Assembly (NCBI GenBank): GCA_016882265.1
Contig: VGVB01000001.1
Coordinates: forward strand, 162,882 to 226,881
DNA: 64,000 bases
DNA from: Gammaproteobacteria bacterium
GTDB taxonomy: Bacteria > Pseudomonadota > Gammaproteobacteria > Steroidobacterales > Steroidobacteraceae
Direction: 5' to 3'
Shown here: piece by piece, positions 29,518 through 38,286 of the stretch
Layout of the letters: each line of letters begins with the position of its first letter
Numbering within the stretch: position 1 is the first letter of the stretch
The notes under the pieces: generated by a model
The model's database searches: none
What the model was told of the DNA's origin: nothing
Seen by the model: only the letters and a program-made list of their open reading frames with translations
Program-made: the position numbers and the translations under genes

Positions 29518-30408
29518 TCAGGAGACCCGGTGCCGCAGCAACCGGCGCTTGTGCAGATAGTCTGCGGCGACCGCCGCGACCTCCTCGCGCGGGCCTTCCA
29601 GCATCGTGGACGCCCTCCTCGCGGCGCCGCCGATAACAATCGTCTGCATGCGTTCCGTCGCCGACTGGTTCCAGTCGGGCCCTGGCAGCTTCTTGGTCCG
29701 CACGCGCGGTGGAATCAGCCGTTCGAGACGCACCGGACGCGGTATCTGCGACAGTGATATGCCGAGCGCTGACTCTGTCAGTTGCTGCACTTCACGGCGA
29801 CGGGCCAAGGCCATGGCGGCCACGGCCACATAGCGGGGACTTGCGCTACCGCGATCGAACGCGACCACGGCCGGCAGTTGCGAGCGCCAGACCTGCCGGT
29901 GGCCGCCCTCAATTCGGCGACGGATCTCGACCACAGTGCCGTCCAACTGAAAGTCCGTCACGTCGCTCAGGTAGGCCGCGCCGAGCGCATGTGCCAGGTA
30001 CACGGGGACCATCCCACTCTCTCCGTCACTGGAACGCTGTGCGGCGAATACCAGTTGGCCCCCAAGATGGCGGATGGCGGCGGCCAGTAGCGCCCCGGCC
30101 ACGGCAGGTTCGAAGAGCGCTGCTGCGGATACCGGAATCCGTATTGCCCGATCGGCACCAGCGGCAAGGCAGTAATACAGCGCCTCATCGGCTTCCGTCG
30201 GCCCGGCAGTCACACAGGTCACCCCGCCGATCACTCCGCCCTCACGGGCCCTGAGCGCCGCGTCGAGAGCAAACCGGTCGCCGTCGTTCGTGCTCCAGAT
30301 CCGGCACTCTGGAGCAACGTCACTTGCGTCCGAGTTGAATCGGACCGGAGTCGTCAGACCGGCAGCCTGTTTCACGCACAGGAAGACCTCCGGACGCATG
30401 CGGGTCAT
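29518..30408 (-). CDS. etfB: Electron-transfer flavoprotein beta subunit
   Basis: 296 aa. ETF-beta/FixA fold: EVFLCVKQAAG at the start, the adenine-nucleotide region CLAAGADRAIRIP, and the dehydrogenase-docking loop AAMALARRREVQQL (the recognition-loop equivalent). It has an extended C-terminus (about 40 residues beyond the usual 250), including ASTMLEGPREEVAAVAADYL. The ATG overlaps the etfA stop (ATGA); a second ATG three codons later has the better spaced AGGA. With EtfA it carries electrons from acyl-CoA dehydrogenases to the membrane. Confidence 0.9.
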   Translation of the reverse strand: MTRMRPEVFLCVKQAAGLTTPVRFNSDASDVAPECRIWSTNDGDRFALDAALRAREGGVIGGVTCVTAGPTEADEALYYCLAAGADRAIRIPVSAAALFEPAVAGALLAAAIRHLGGQLVFAAQRSSDGESGMVPVYLAHALGAAYLSDVTDFQLDGTVVEIRRRIEGGHRQVWRSQLPAVVAFDRGSASPRYVAVAAMALARRREVQQLTESALGISLSQIPRPVRLERLIPPRVRTKKLPGPDWNQSATERMQTIVIGGAARRASTMLEGPREEVAAVAADYLHKRRLLRHRVS

Positions 30409-31388
30409 TTCCTGCAGAGGGCGCGACAGCACTGCGTGAGCAGCGGCAGGACCTTGGTCACGTCGTCGACGATACCGAGGTCGGCAATATCGAATATCGG
30501 AGCACCACGATCCGTGTTGACTGCGACAATCGTGCCCGCATCCCGCATGCCAGCAACGTGCTGTGCTGCGCCGGAAATGCCACAGGCGATGTACAGGCGT
30601 GGTCTCACGCTGGTTCCCGTCTGGCCGACCTGTCTCGAATGTGGCAGCCATCCGAGGTCGACAACAGGGCGCGTACCGGCCACGCTCCCGCCGATGACGG
30701 TGGCCAGTTCTTCGACGAGGCGCATATTGTCCAGTGAACCCACACCGCGACCAGCGGCTACAATGATCTCGGCCTCGCCCAGGTCGGAGGTCCGCGGATC
30801 CGCGGCGACGAAGCCGCACACCTCGATGTCCTGGTGTTGCGGGATTACAGCCGTGACTCGTTCCACCATTGTTCGGCGTGCGCGCTCAGGGCGCTCGACG
30901 CCGAGCGTGTCCGGTAAGATGGTCACGATTCCTGGGCCTGACTGGCTGGCCGAAAAGACGCCGTGGATGCCGCGTTGCGCAAGCGGCCGCACGAGTTCAA
31001 TCCGGTCGCCGCGGATCTGAATATTGACGCAATGCGGGACCAGCGACCAGTCCTGGGATACCGCCAGTCGGGCGGCCAGGTCGCTACCAGTGGTGGTTGC
31101 AGGAAACAGCATCAGGACCGGTTGATGAAGCCGGCAAAGCCGCGTGATGCTTGCGACGGCCACAGTCGGGTCGTAGTGGTGCAAGCGCGGGTCGTCGATC
31201 AGGTACACCCGGTCAGCGCCATAATGGCCCAGGACGTCGATCGGCAGCTCGTCGTCGCCGGCCAGCACCAGCGCTGCTACGGTCCCGGCCAGCTTCTGCG
31301 CCAGACGGCGGGCTTCGCCGAGCAATTCAAAGCTGCACAGGGCGAAGTTGCCGCCGTCGTGCTCGGCGAGGATCCATATCCCGATCAC
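30405..31388 (-). CDS. etfA: Electron-transfer flavoprotein alpha subunit
   Basis: 327 aa from GTG, chosen because AGGA lies 9 nt upstream and homology begins immediately (IGIWILAEHDGGNF). The C-terminal FAD domain is intact: GRGVGSLDNMRLVEELA, PVVDLGWLPHSRQVGQTG, LYIACGISGAAQH and VAVNTDRGAPIFDIADLG. It forms the FAD-containing heterodimer with EtfB. It lies 22 nt downstream of the membrane Fe-S reductase, an arrangement that encodes both the soluble carrier and its quinone-side acceptor. Confidence 0.93.
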   Translation of the reverse strand: MIGIWILAEHDGGNFALCSFELLGEARRLAQKLAGTVAALVLAGDDELPIDVLGHYGADRVYLIDDPRLHHYDPTVAVASITRLCRLHQPVLMLFPATTTGSDLAARLAVSQDWSLVPHCVNIQIRGDRIELVRPLAQRGIHGVFSASQSGPGIVTILPDTLGVERPERARRTMVERVTAVIPQHQDIEVCGFVAADPRTSDLGEAEIIVAAGRGVGSLDNMRLVEELATVIGGSVAGTRPVVDLGWLPHSRQVGQTGTSVRPRLYIACGISGAAQHVAGMRDAGTIVAVNTDRGAPIFDIADLGIVDDVTKVLPLLTQCCRALCRK

Positions 31389-31410
31389 TGCGGCGGGTCC
31401 TGGCAATGGA

Positions 31411-33423
31411 TCATCGGCGGCTCGCGGTCTCGATGATCTCGGCAACGTCGCGAACCTCGAGACGCTGGTCCGGAGTTCGGGAACCGGCAATCTCCTCGAA
31501 CATCGTCAGGCAGAAAGGACATGCCGTCGCCATCTGCTGTGCGCCTGTACTGACGGCCTCGTCGTAACGCAACGCATTGATGCGCGTTCCCAGGCGCAGG
31601 TCGAACCAGGCATTCGCGCCACCGGCACCGCAGCAGAAGCTCTGGGCATGGCTGCGCGGCATTTCGCGAATGGCAGACCCGGTCGCCGCGACCAGTGCGG
31701 TCCGCGGCGCCTCATACACGTGATTGTGACGGCCAAGATAACAGGCATCGTGGTAGGTCAGCCGGCAATCCGCAGCGACCGGATCGACGTTGAGTCGCCC
31801 TTGGGCGAGCAGGCTGGCGATCAGTTCGCTGTGATGGAGAACGGCGTAGTTGCCCCCGAACTCCGGGTACTCGTTCTTCAGGGTGTTGAAGCAGTGCGGG
31901 CAGGTGGTCACGATGTTGCGGACGCCGTACTTATCCAGAATGTCCACGTTCCTGCGGGCGAGTTGCTGAAACAGCCCTTCTTCGCCGAGCCGGCGGGCGG
32001 GATCACCGGTACAGTTCTCCTCGGCGCCAAGAACGGCGAACCGAACGCCAGCGCGTGACAACGCAGTGGCCACGGCCTGGCTGACTCGCTGCGCCCGAGC
32101 ATCGAATGCGCCGGCGCAGCCGACCCAGAGGAGCAGCTCGAACCCCTGGGACTGGCCGGCCAGGTCAACCTGGACGCCCGCCGGCAACCCGGCCGTCCAG
32201 GCGGTTCTTTGCGCGGACGGCAGCCCGAACGGGTTTCCCGTGGCGACCAGCTTGTGCAACACGCCGGCAATTCCGGGCTCGACGCGGCTCTTCATGACCA
32301 CTGCCAGACGTACATCGAGCACGAGCTCGATGTGCTGAACGGACACAGGGCAAGCGTCTACGCAAGCGCGGCATGTCGTGCATGACCAGGCCTCGTCCGG
32401 TGCGACGACCTCCTCGACAGGCACACTCCGCGACGCGACTCCGTCGTGGTCGAGGTGATCCCGCAACTGCGTAATCACCCGTTTCGGCGACAGCGGCCGT
32501 CCGGCGGCTGCGGCTGGACAGGCCAGCTCACACAGGCCGCATTCGGTGCAGGCGCTGAGGCTCAGGAGTTGTTGCCGCGACAGGTCCGTGGCCAGCGCCG
32601 GCCCGGTTGTCGTTACGGCACCGGCCGCGACTTCGTCCAGGCGAAATGGGGTCAGCAAGGCCCCACCTGGCCGGTCCGTGGAGCTGAACAAGGTATTCAG
32701 AGGCGCGGCGATGGCATGGAGCATCCGTCCGCCCGGCAGCAGAGCGACAAATGCCGAAGCCAGTACCGCGTGCAGCCACCACGCCTGACGATGCCAGTCG
32801 CCGATCATGACCAGGTCGATGTCGCCGCTGCCGACCAGCGCTGCAACCAACGCGCCGCCGGGCGACCAGTCGAACCAACGGCCGGGGGCGGCCGCGAGTC
32901 GCAGGCCTTCAACCAGGAATCCGGTCAGTCCGAGCGCACCCAGCAGGAGCAAGGGAACGCCATAACCCTGGGCACGCGATCTCAGCGGACGCGCGACATA
33001 TCGCCGGTAGCTGGCAATACCGACTCCGGCCAGCAGTACCATCCCGAACACATCGGTAATCAGAGAAAAGAGCAGATAGAACGCGCCATGGAAGAACGAC
33101 AACGGTGTGTGATGCTCGATCGCGATCAGCACGGTGCCGACGAACAGGACCAGGAACCCCCAGAAGATCAGGAGATGCGCGAATCCTGCGGCCGGCGCCC
33201 GGAGCAGCCGCGGCTGCGCGAACACCTGGGTGACGACGTGGCGGATCCGTCGCCACAGATCGTTGTACCCAGAGGACGGCCGGCGTCGGCCGCGCAGCCA
33301 GCGGCGGGCGTGCCAACCAAGCCGCACCGTGAAGATCAGAGCGGATACGGCGGTCATCCAGTAAAACAGCGTCTGCTGCGACGATGGGATCCCGCCGAAG
33401 ATCTCGCGCGTGACGTCGTCCAT
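31411..33423 (-). CDS. etfD: Membrane-anchored Fe-S ETF:quinone oxidoreductase (EtfD/heterodisulfide-reductase-like)
   Basis: 670 aa. An N-terminal membrane part with about five to six helices (NarI/heme-b-like; TLFYWMTAVSALIFTVRL, FAHLLIFWGFLVLFVGTVLI and others) is followed by two 4Fe-4S motifs (CTECGLCELACP, CTTCRACVDACPVS). Two CCG-type domains follow, the second containing YHDACYLGRHN and SFCCGAGGANAW. This architecture is described for EtfD-type ETF:(mena)quinone oxidoreductases that replace the classical FAD/4Fe-4S ETF-QO. ATG 33423 lies just after the TetR stop; an upstream ATG at 33447 is possible. Confidence 0.85.
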   Translation of the reverse strand: MDDVTREIFGGIPSSQQTLFYWMTAVSALIFTVRLGWHARRWLRGRRRPSSGYNDLWRRIRHVVTQVFAQPRLLRAPAAGFAHLLIFWGFLVLFVGTVLIAIEHHTPLSFFHGAFYLLFSLITDVFGMVLLAGVGIASYRRYVARPLRSRAQGYGVPLLLLGALGLTGFLVEGLRLAAAPGRWFDWSPGGALVAALVGSGDIDLVMIGDWHRQAWWLHAVLASAFVALLPGGRMLHAIAAPLNTLFSSTDRPGGALLTPFRLDEVAAGAVTTTGPALATDLSRQQLLSLSACTECGLCELACPAAAAGRPLSPKRVITQLRDHLDHDGVASRSVPVEEVVAPDEAWSCTTCRACVDACPVSVQHIELVLDVRLAVVMKSRVEPGIAGVLHKLVATGNPFGLPSAQRTAWTAGLPAGVQVDLAGQSQGFELLLWVGCAGAFDARAQRVSQAVATALSRAGVRFAVLGAEENCTGDPARRLGEEGLFQQLARRNVDILDKYGVRNIVTTCPHCFNTLKNEYPEFGGNYAVLHHSELIASLLAQGRLNVDPVAADCRLTYHDACYLGRHNHVYEAPRTALVAATGSAIREMPRSHAQSFCCGAGGANAWFDLRLGTRINALRYDEAVSTGAQQMATACPFCLTMFEEIAGSRTPDQRLEVRDVAEIIETASRR

Positions 33424-33431
33424 TTCTAGGC

Positions 33432-34139
33432 TCAACGAGCCTGGCATCCTTCCAGGAAGATCATGGCCGCCTTATCAATCCGTTCCACGAGCGAGCCGCT
33501 ACAACCCTTGAGGATGTAACTCAGGATGGCATACATGTAGATCCCGGTGAGCATTTCGGCCAGTTGCCCGGCATCCAGAGACGGGTTCAATTCGCCAGCG
33601 CGCTGAGCGGCGCGCATATGTCCCGTCAGGTCGTTGATCAGACGATTGGCGGCGTCCCGATTGGCCGCAACGAATCCCGCCTGCGATCGCATCGCGTCCA
33701 GGAAGACGGTCTGATAGTAGCGTGGATCGCGTTCGACGATCATGGCGAAAGAGCGGAGGCTCCGCCGCACCTTCTCGGCGATGGAGTCGCCGGCCCGGGA
33801 AAAATTCCGGTCGAAGGTGCAGCGGGCGTACTCAAGTGCTTCGGCAGCGATCTCGTGCAGGATCTCGGGCTTCGACGCGTAGTAGTTGAAGAAGGTGGCG
33901 CGACTGACATCGGCGGCGCCGGCGATGTCGTCAATTGTCGTCTCGTCGTAGCCCCGCTCCATGAACAGGCGGATCGCCACATCGTAAATCGCCTGTCTCG
34001 TCGCCTGCTTCTTTCGCGCCCGGCGCGAGGTTGGCGTCACTGCCCGCGGGCCGGTCACCCGGACTGGCTGCCGGGCGTCTGGCATCGGGGCGGTTCGTGG
34101 GCGGCGACGCCGAAGAGCTGTCTCATTCCGGGCTGGCAA
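33432..34139 (-). CDS. TetR-family regulator of the divergent catabolic operons
   Basis: 235 aa from a TTG, preferred because GGAG sits 7 nt upstream; an ATG at 34085 lacks a ribosome site. HTH near residues 45-90: TRQAIYDVAIRLFMERGYDE, then TIDDIAGAADVSRATFFNYYASK. The ligand-binding helices are unremarkable. The first about 40 residues are Arg/Pro-rich and may be disordered. It is the first gene of the leftward ETF operon and faces the amidohydrolase operon across 125 bp, so it probably represses both, with an acyl-CoA as the likely inducer (inference). Confidence 0.88.
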   Translation of the reverse strand: MPARNETALRRRRPRTAPMPDARQPVRVTGPRAVTPTSRRARKKQATRQAIYDVAIRLFMERGYDETTIDDIAGAADVSRATFFNYYASKPEILHEIAAEALEYARCTFDRNFSRAGDSIAEKVRRSLRSFAMIVERDPRYYQTVFLDAMRSQAGFVAANRDAANRLINDLTGHMRAAQRAGELNPSLDAGQLAEMLTGIYMYAILSYILKGCSGSLVERIDKAAMIFLEGCQAR

Positions 34140-34149
34140 AGATGAACTC

Positions 34150-34239
34150 CAGTTGAAACTTGGTCTTTAATATGTTTTTATACTTGAGTCCATAGATAGT
34201 CAACAGGCGATGTCCTGGTCGGACCTCGGCTTCGGTCCG
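34150..34239. promoter_or_regulatory. Overlapping divergent promoters and a leader hairpin
   Basis: This AT-rich island stands out in GC-rich DNA. Leftward: -35 TTGACT (34203-34198) and -10 TATAAA (34182-34177), with 15 nt between. Rightward: -35 TTGAAA (34153-34158) and -10 TTTTAT (34176-34181), with 17 nt between. The two -10 elements overlap, so transcription in the two directions should be mutually exclusive or jointly repressed by the adjacent TetR. A stem CGGACC (34220-34225) with GGTCCG (34234-34239) lies in the rightward leader. I see no clean palindromic TetR box. Confidence 0.45.
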
Positions 34240-34264
34240 CACCTTCCCGAGCGGAGGAGGAAGT

Positions 34265-35110
34265 TTGCGAGCCATCGACATGCATTGCCATATACCGACT
34301 GAAGAAGGACTGCGACCGTTCGCGCCCTTTCAGGCCGCCACCAGCGGTTACTATAAGATGAGCGAGCGCGAGCGAGCCATCCCCGCAGCGGATTTCGCCC
34401 GGATGGTCTGCAGTCATGAGGTCCGGGCTGTCCTGGTCAGCGTCGCCGCGGAAAGCGCGACCGGCCAGCCGGGAACGAGCAACGATCACATCGCTGAGCT
34501 GGTAGCTGCGCATCCAGAGGCGTTCATCGCCGGTTATGCCTGTGTCGATCCCTGGAGGGGGCAGGCGGCGCTGGCCGAGATCGAACGGGCCGTCAAGGTG
34601 CTCGGGCTGCGCGGCGTCAAGTTTCACCCGATCATTCAGGCTTTCGCTCCCAACGACAGTCGCTTCTATCCGATCTACGAGCTCTGCAGTTCCCTCGGTG
34701 TCCCGATCCAGTTCCATACCGGTATGACTGGTGTTGGCCTGGGCATGAAAGGCAGCCGTATTCACCTCAAGTACGGTCACCCGCTGGCCCTCGACGACGT
34801 TGCCGCCGACTTCCCCAATCTGTGCATCGTCGCCTGCCATGCTTCCTGGCCATGGCAGGACGAGATGCTCATGGTGCTGCTGCACAAGCCGAACGTCTAC
34901 AACGAACTGTCCGGCTGGTCCCCCAGATACTTCAGTGCGGCTCTGAAGCGCGAGATTGCCGGACGTCTGCAGGACAAATTCCTGTTCGGCTCCGACTACC
35001 CCGCGCTCACCTACGAACGCCTGTTCGCGGACTGGGAGAATGGTGGCTATGCGCCGGAGATACTCGAGAAGGTGTTCTACCGGAATGCACAGCGGCTGTT
35101 CGGCTTCTGA
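34265..35110 (+). CDS. Amidohydrolase 2 family (ACMSD/resorcylate decarboxylase-like)
   Basis: 281 aa from TTG with a strong GGAGGAGG just upstream. Metal-site residues of the family are present: IDMHCHI near the start, GVKFHPI, QFHTG, CHASWPW and the GSDYP Asp. Members decarboxylate or hydrolyse aromatic and cyclic acids with Zn or Mn. It is the first gene of the rightward operon and might act on the cyclic substrate or a late ring-cleavage product. Exact reaction unknown. Other amidohydrolase-2 genes lie in the window, but this one has all the ligands. Confidence 0.85.
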   Translation: MRAIDMHCHIPTEEGLRPFAPFQAATSGYYKMSERERAIPAADFARMVCSHEVRAVLVSVAAESATGQPGTSNDHIAELVAAHPEAFIAGYACVDPWRGQAALAEIERAVKVLGLRGVKFHPIIQAFAPNDSRFYPIYELCSSLGVPIQFHTGMTGVGLGMKGSRIHLKYGHPLALDDVAADFPNLCIVACHASWPWQDEMLMVLLHKPNVYNELSGWSPRYFSAALKREIAGRLQDKFLFGSDYPALTYERLFADWENGGYAPEILEKVFYRNAQRLFGF

Positions 35111-35125
35111 TACCGGGGTAACCGC

Positions 35126-35905
35126 GTGAGCATCGACCTGACGACCATTCGGTACGAAAAGCACGGTGGCCGGGCGACCATCGTACTCAATCGTCCGCAG
35201 GTCCTGAATGCCATCAATGCACGCGTACTGGACGAGCTGGAATGGGCATTGCGTGACTGCGCGGCCGACGGCCAGGTGCGCGTCGTGCTGTTGCGAGCGG
35301 CGGGTCACAAGGCGTTCAGCTCAGGCATCGACGTCGACTTCGTCCGCGACAAGTCTCCGTTCGAGGTGCGCCACGTCGGACGTCGTCTGCACGACGTCTT
35401 CAGTCTCTGTCGAACGCTGCCGAAGGTCATTCTGGTGGCCGTGGACGGGTTATGCCTCGGTGCCGGACTCGAACTTGCCGTGTCCTGCGACCTGATCGTA
35501 GCCACCGCGCGCTCGCAATTCGGACTGCCGAACATCAATGTCGGCATACCGGCCATTGTCGAAGCGGCAGTATTGCCGCAGGCCATCGGCATCATGCACG
35601 CGCGCGAGCTGTGCTTTACCGGCCTGAACTGGGGCGCGGACAAGGCTCTGGCGCGCGGCCTGATCAATGAAGTCTGCGCGCAGGAAGACCTGGACAGCGT
35701 CGTGTCGCGATGGCTGCAGCGCCTGGAGACACGCAGCCCGATGGCACTGATGACGCAGAAGGAGATCATCCACGCCTGGATGACCACGGATATCGAAGCG
35801 GCGATCGAGTTCTCCATCAATACCGTAGGCCTCAATTGGACGACCAGAGATCAGAAAGAGGGTATGGGCGCCTTTGTGGAAAAGCGCCCCGCGGATTTCA
35901 CATAG
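35126..35905 (+). CDS. Enoyl-CoA hydratase/isomerase (crotonase family)
   Basis: 259 aa from GTG. Crotonase core: GHKAFSSGIDVDFV (first oxyanion segment), VDGLCLGAGLELAVSCDL (second), and NVGIPAIVEAAVLPQAIG with a Glu in the catalytic helix. The C-terminal GMGAFVEKRPADF is normal. It probably hydrates the enoyl-CoA formed by the acyl-CoA dehydrogenase encoded 4 kb downstream, although the operon also has a MaoC-type hydratase 2, so one of the two may be an isomerase or work at a different step. Confidence 0.88.
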   Translation: MSIDLTTIRYEKHGGRATIVLNRPQVLNAINARVLDELEWALRDCAADGQVRVVLLRAAGHKAFSSGIDVDFVRDKSPFEVRHVGRRLHDVFSLCRTLPKVILVAVDGLCLGAGLELAVSCDLIVATARSQFGLPNINVGIPAIVEAAVLPQAIGIMHARELCFTGLNWGADKALARGLINEVCAQEDLDSVVSRWLQRLETRSPMALMTQKEIIHAWMTTDIEAAIEFSINTVGLNWTTRDQKEGMGAFVEKRPADFT

Positions 35906-35916
35906 GGAGGGGTGTC

Positions 35917-38268
35917 ATGTATCAGTCAGTATCGAACGACCGGAACGCATTTCTTACCTGGTCCGGTATTGCGTTGTTCTGTGTCACGGCGTCGGCTTCG
36001 GCCACAACGGCCCTGGACGAGATCGTTGTCACCGCGCAGAAGCGCGAGCAGGGGATTCAGGATGTGCCGATCGCGGTCACCGCATTCTCCGGGGAGCAGA
36101 TGACGCAACTCGGATTTCGCGAGAGTGCCGACATCGTCAGTATGACCCCGGGAGTCGGCGTGTCCGGCAACATCGGCGGTCAGTTCCTCACTTTCAACAT
36201 CCGCGGCGTCAGCCAGAGTGACTTCGCCGATCTGCATGAGTCGCCGAATGCGGTGTATATCGACCAGGTCTATCTGTCGCTGATGCAGGCCAACAAGTTC
36301 GGGCTGTTCGACTCGGAGCGCGTCGAAGTGCTGAAGGGTCCGCAGGGCACGCTGTACGGGCGCAATGCGACCGGCGGTCTGGTACATTACATCACGCGCA
36401 AGCCAACCGATGCCTTCGAGGCATTCGCCGACCTGGCCTACGGGTCCTTCAGTCAGACGCGATTCGAGGGGGCGCTGAGCGGGCCCGTCGCCGGGAGTCT
36501 GAAGGCGCGGGTGGCGCTGCTCTACGACCGCCGTGACGAGATCTACCAGAATCAGGTGCCCGGTGTCGACGACGAATGGGGTGAGTCCTCGGTCGCAGCG
36601 CGCGCTCACTTCCTTTGGGACCTGTCGCCGAATGCGCAACTGCTGGTGACGGCCTTCGGCGGCGAGAGTACGACGTCGACTGCGCCATGGCAGCCGTTTC
36701 CGACCGTAGCCATCGTGGACGCAGACGGCAACATCGTCGGTACCGAGAAGGCTGCGTCAACCGAAACCCGGGCAGGAATCGGCCCGGGCGGAGCGGACTT
36801 CTGCCCGGTGTGCCTGTTCATCGGTCCGCGGCCGGTCCCCGGGGCCGATGCGTTTGGCTTTCAGGATTCGAATCTCAAGGACCGCAGGATCTTCAAGGAC
36901 TTTGCCGACGACGACACAGCCACGTACCGGATGTACGGCGGTACCGCCGAACTCACCTGGAATCTGGGGGCGATGACGCTGACCTCCCTGACGGACTATC
37001 GGGTGATGGAAAAGGAAGGGGTCCGGGTGGACGTGGACGCGTCACCGAACGACGTTCTGGACTTTCGCGCCGACGCCGAAAACGATCAGTTGTCACAGGA
37101 GCTGCGCCTCATGAGCGAGGGCGCAAGGACGCGCTGGCTGCTCGGAGCGTACTACCTGAGTTACGATCTGGATGCCACGCAGGGCGTGTTTGGTCTCAGT
37201 CCTGCCACTAACAGAATCGGCTTCATCGGCGGCTTGCAGTTCGTTTCGCCCGCAACGGTGGAGACGGAATCCTACTCCATCTTCGGTCAGGTCGAGTACG
37301 ACCTGACTCCGTCATTGCGGGTCACCACCGGACTTCGGCTGATCGAAGAGCAGAAGACTTTCACGCACAGTGCACAGATTCTGCTGCTCAATGGTACCGT
37401 CATCGTGCCGGACCTGGAGGGCTTCCCCGGTGTCACGGTGTCCAATAACCAGAACCTGCAGAACGACGACACCCTTTGGGCCGGCAAGGCGCAACTGGAC
37501 TGGCGACCGAGCGACGACCTGCTGATCTACGGCGGTGTCAGTCGTGGAGTGAAGGGCGGCGGGTTCAATCAGCAGTTGGGCGGCATATTCGCCATTGACA
37601 ACTTTGAGTACGATGCGGAGACCCTGACCGCGTACGAGGCAGGGTTCAAGTCGAGTGTGCTGAACGACACGACCCGCCTGAATGCCAGCCTCTACTACTA
37701 CAGTTACAAGGACTTCCAGGCGCATGCGGCGAACAACCTGGTGTTCTTCGTCGTCAACGCGGACGCCACGATCAAAGGCGTCGAGCTGGAACTGGCCACG
37801 CAGCCGGTGTCCGGACTCGACCTGAGGCTGGGCTTCTCGTATATCGATGCCGAGGTCCGCGACGTGCCGCTTGCAACCGGACCGCTGGGGTCGGGACAGA
37901 AGCGACTGGTGGACGTGGAGCCGACATTCACTCCGAAGGTCCAGGTGTTCGGACTGGCGCGCTATGAATGGCCGTCATTTGCCGGCGGGACCATGGCGGT
38001 GCAGGGAGACGTCAGCTACCGCGGGACGTCGTTCACGAATATCACCAACTTCGCCTCCACCAGGATGGACAGCTACGTCCTCGGGAACCTCAGGCTGAGC
38101 TACGAGACAGCCGATCAGCGCTGGCACGGCGAAGTCTTCGTGAAGAACGTCAATGACGTGCTGGCTGAGCAGCTCGGCTTCGACCTGAGCAGCCTGTTTG
38201 GCGGGTCAATACGCTCCTATCTTCCGCCGCGCACGATGGGCATCAGCATACGCTACGCGTGGAAGTGA
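35917..38268 (+). CDS. TonB-dependent outer-membrane receptor
   Basis: 783 aa. Signal peptide (GIALFCVTASASA, cleavage near residue 29), then TonB box and plug: LDEIVVTAQKREQGIQDVPIAVTAFSG, the CirA/FecA-like style common in sphingomonads and other degraders, and ERVEVLKGPQGTLYGRNATGG. The beta-barrel ends in YLPPRTMGISIRYAWK with the terminal aromatic. A good AGGGAGGGG precedes the ATG. Embedded in a catabolic operon, it is likely the importer of the hydrophobic or bulky substrate of this pathway rather than an iron receptor (inference). Confidence 0.92.
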   Translation: MYQSVSNDRNAFLTWSGIALFCVTASASATTALDEIVVTAQKREQGIQDVPIAVTAFSGEQMTQLGFRESADIVSMTPGVGVSGNIGGQFLTFNIRGVSQSDFADLHESPNAVYIDQVYLSLMQANKFGLFDSERVEVLKGPQGTLYGRNATGGLVHYITRKPTDAFEAFADLAYGSFSQTRFEGALSGPVAGSLKARVALLYDRRDEIYQNQVPGVDDEWGESSVAARAHFLWDLSPNAQLLVTAFGGESTTSTAPWQPFPTVAIVDADGNIVGTEKAASTETRAGIGPGGADFCPVCLFIGPRPVPGADAFGFQDSNLKDRRIFKDFADDDTATYRMYGGTAELTWNLGAMTLTSLTDYRVMEKEGVRVDVDASPNDVLDFRADAENDQLSQELRLMSEGARTRWLLGAYYLSYDLDATQGVFGLSPATNRIGFIGGLQFVSPATVETESYSIFGQVEYDLTPSLRVTTGLRLIEEQKTFTHSAQILLLNGTVIVPDLEGFPGVTVSNNQNLQNDDTLWAGKAQLDWRPSDDLLIYGGVSRGVKGGGFNQQLGGIFAIDNFEYDAETLTAYEAGFKSSVLNDTTRLNASLYYYSYKDFQAHAANNLVFFVVNADATIKGVELELATQPVSGLDLRLGFSYIDAEVRDVPLATGPLGSGQKRLVDVEPTFTPKVQVFGLARYEWPSFAGGTMAVQGDVSYRGTSFTNITNFASTRMDSYVLGNLRLSYETADQRWHGEVFVKNVNDVLAEQLGFDLSSLFGGSIRSYLPPRTMGISIRYAWK

Positions 38269-38286
38269 GCTCGCAGGGCGCGGCCG

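Noticed and set aside
34140..34210. TetR operator as a clean palindrome
   Set aside because: Only short symmetric pieces (TAT...ATA, GTTGA...TCAAC) are visible; none is long enough to name as the box.
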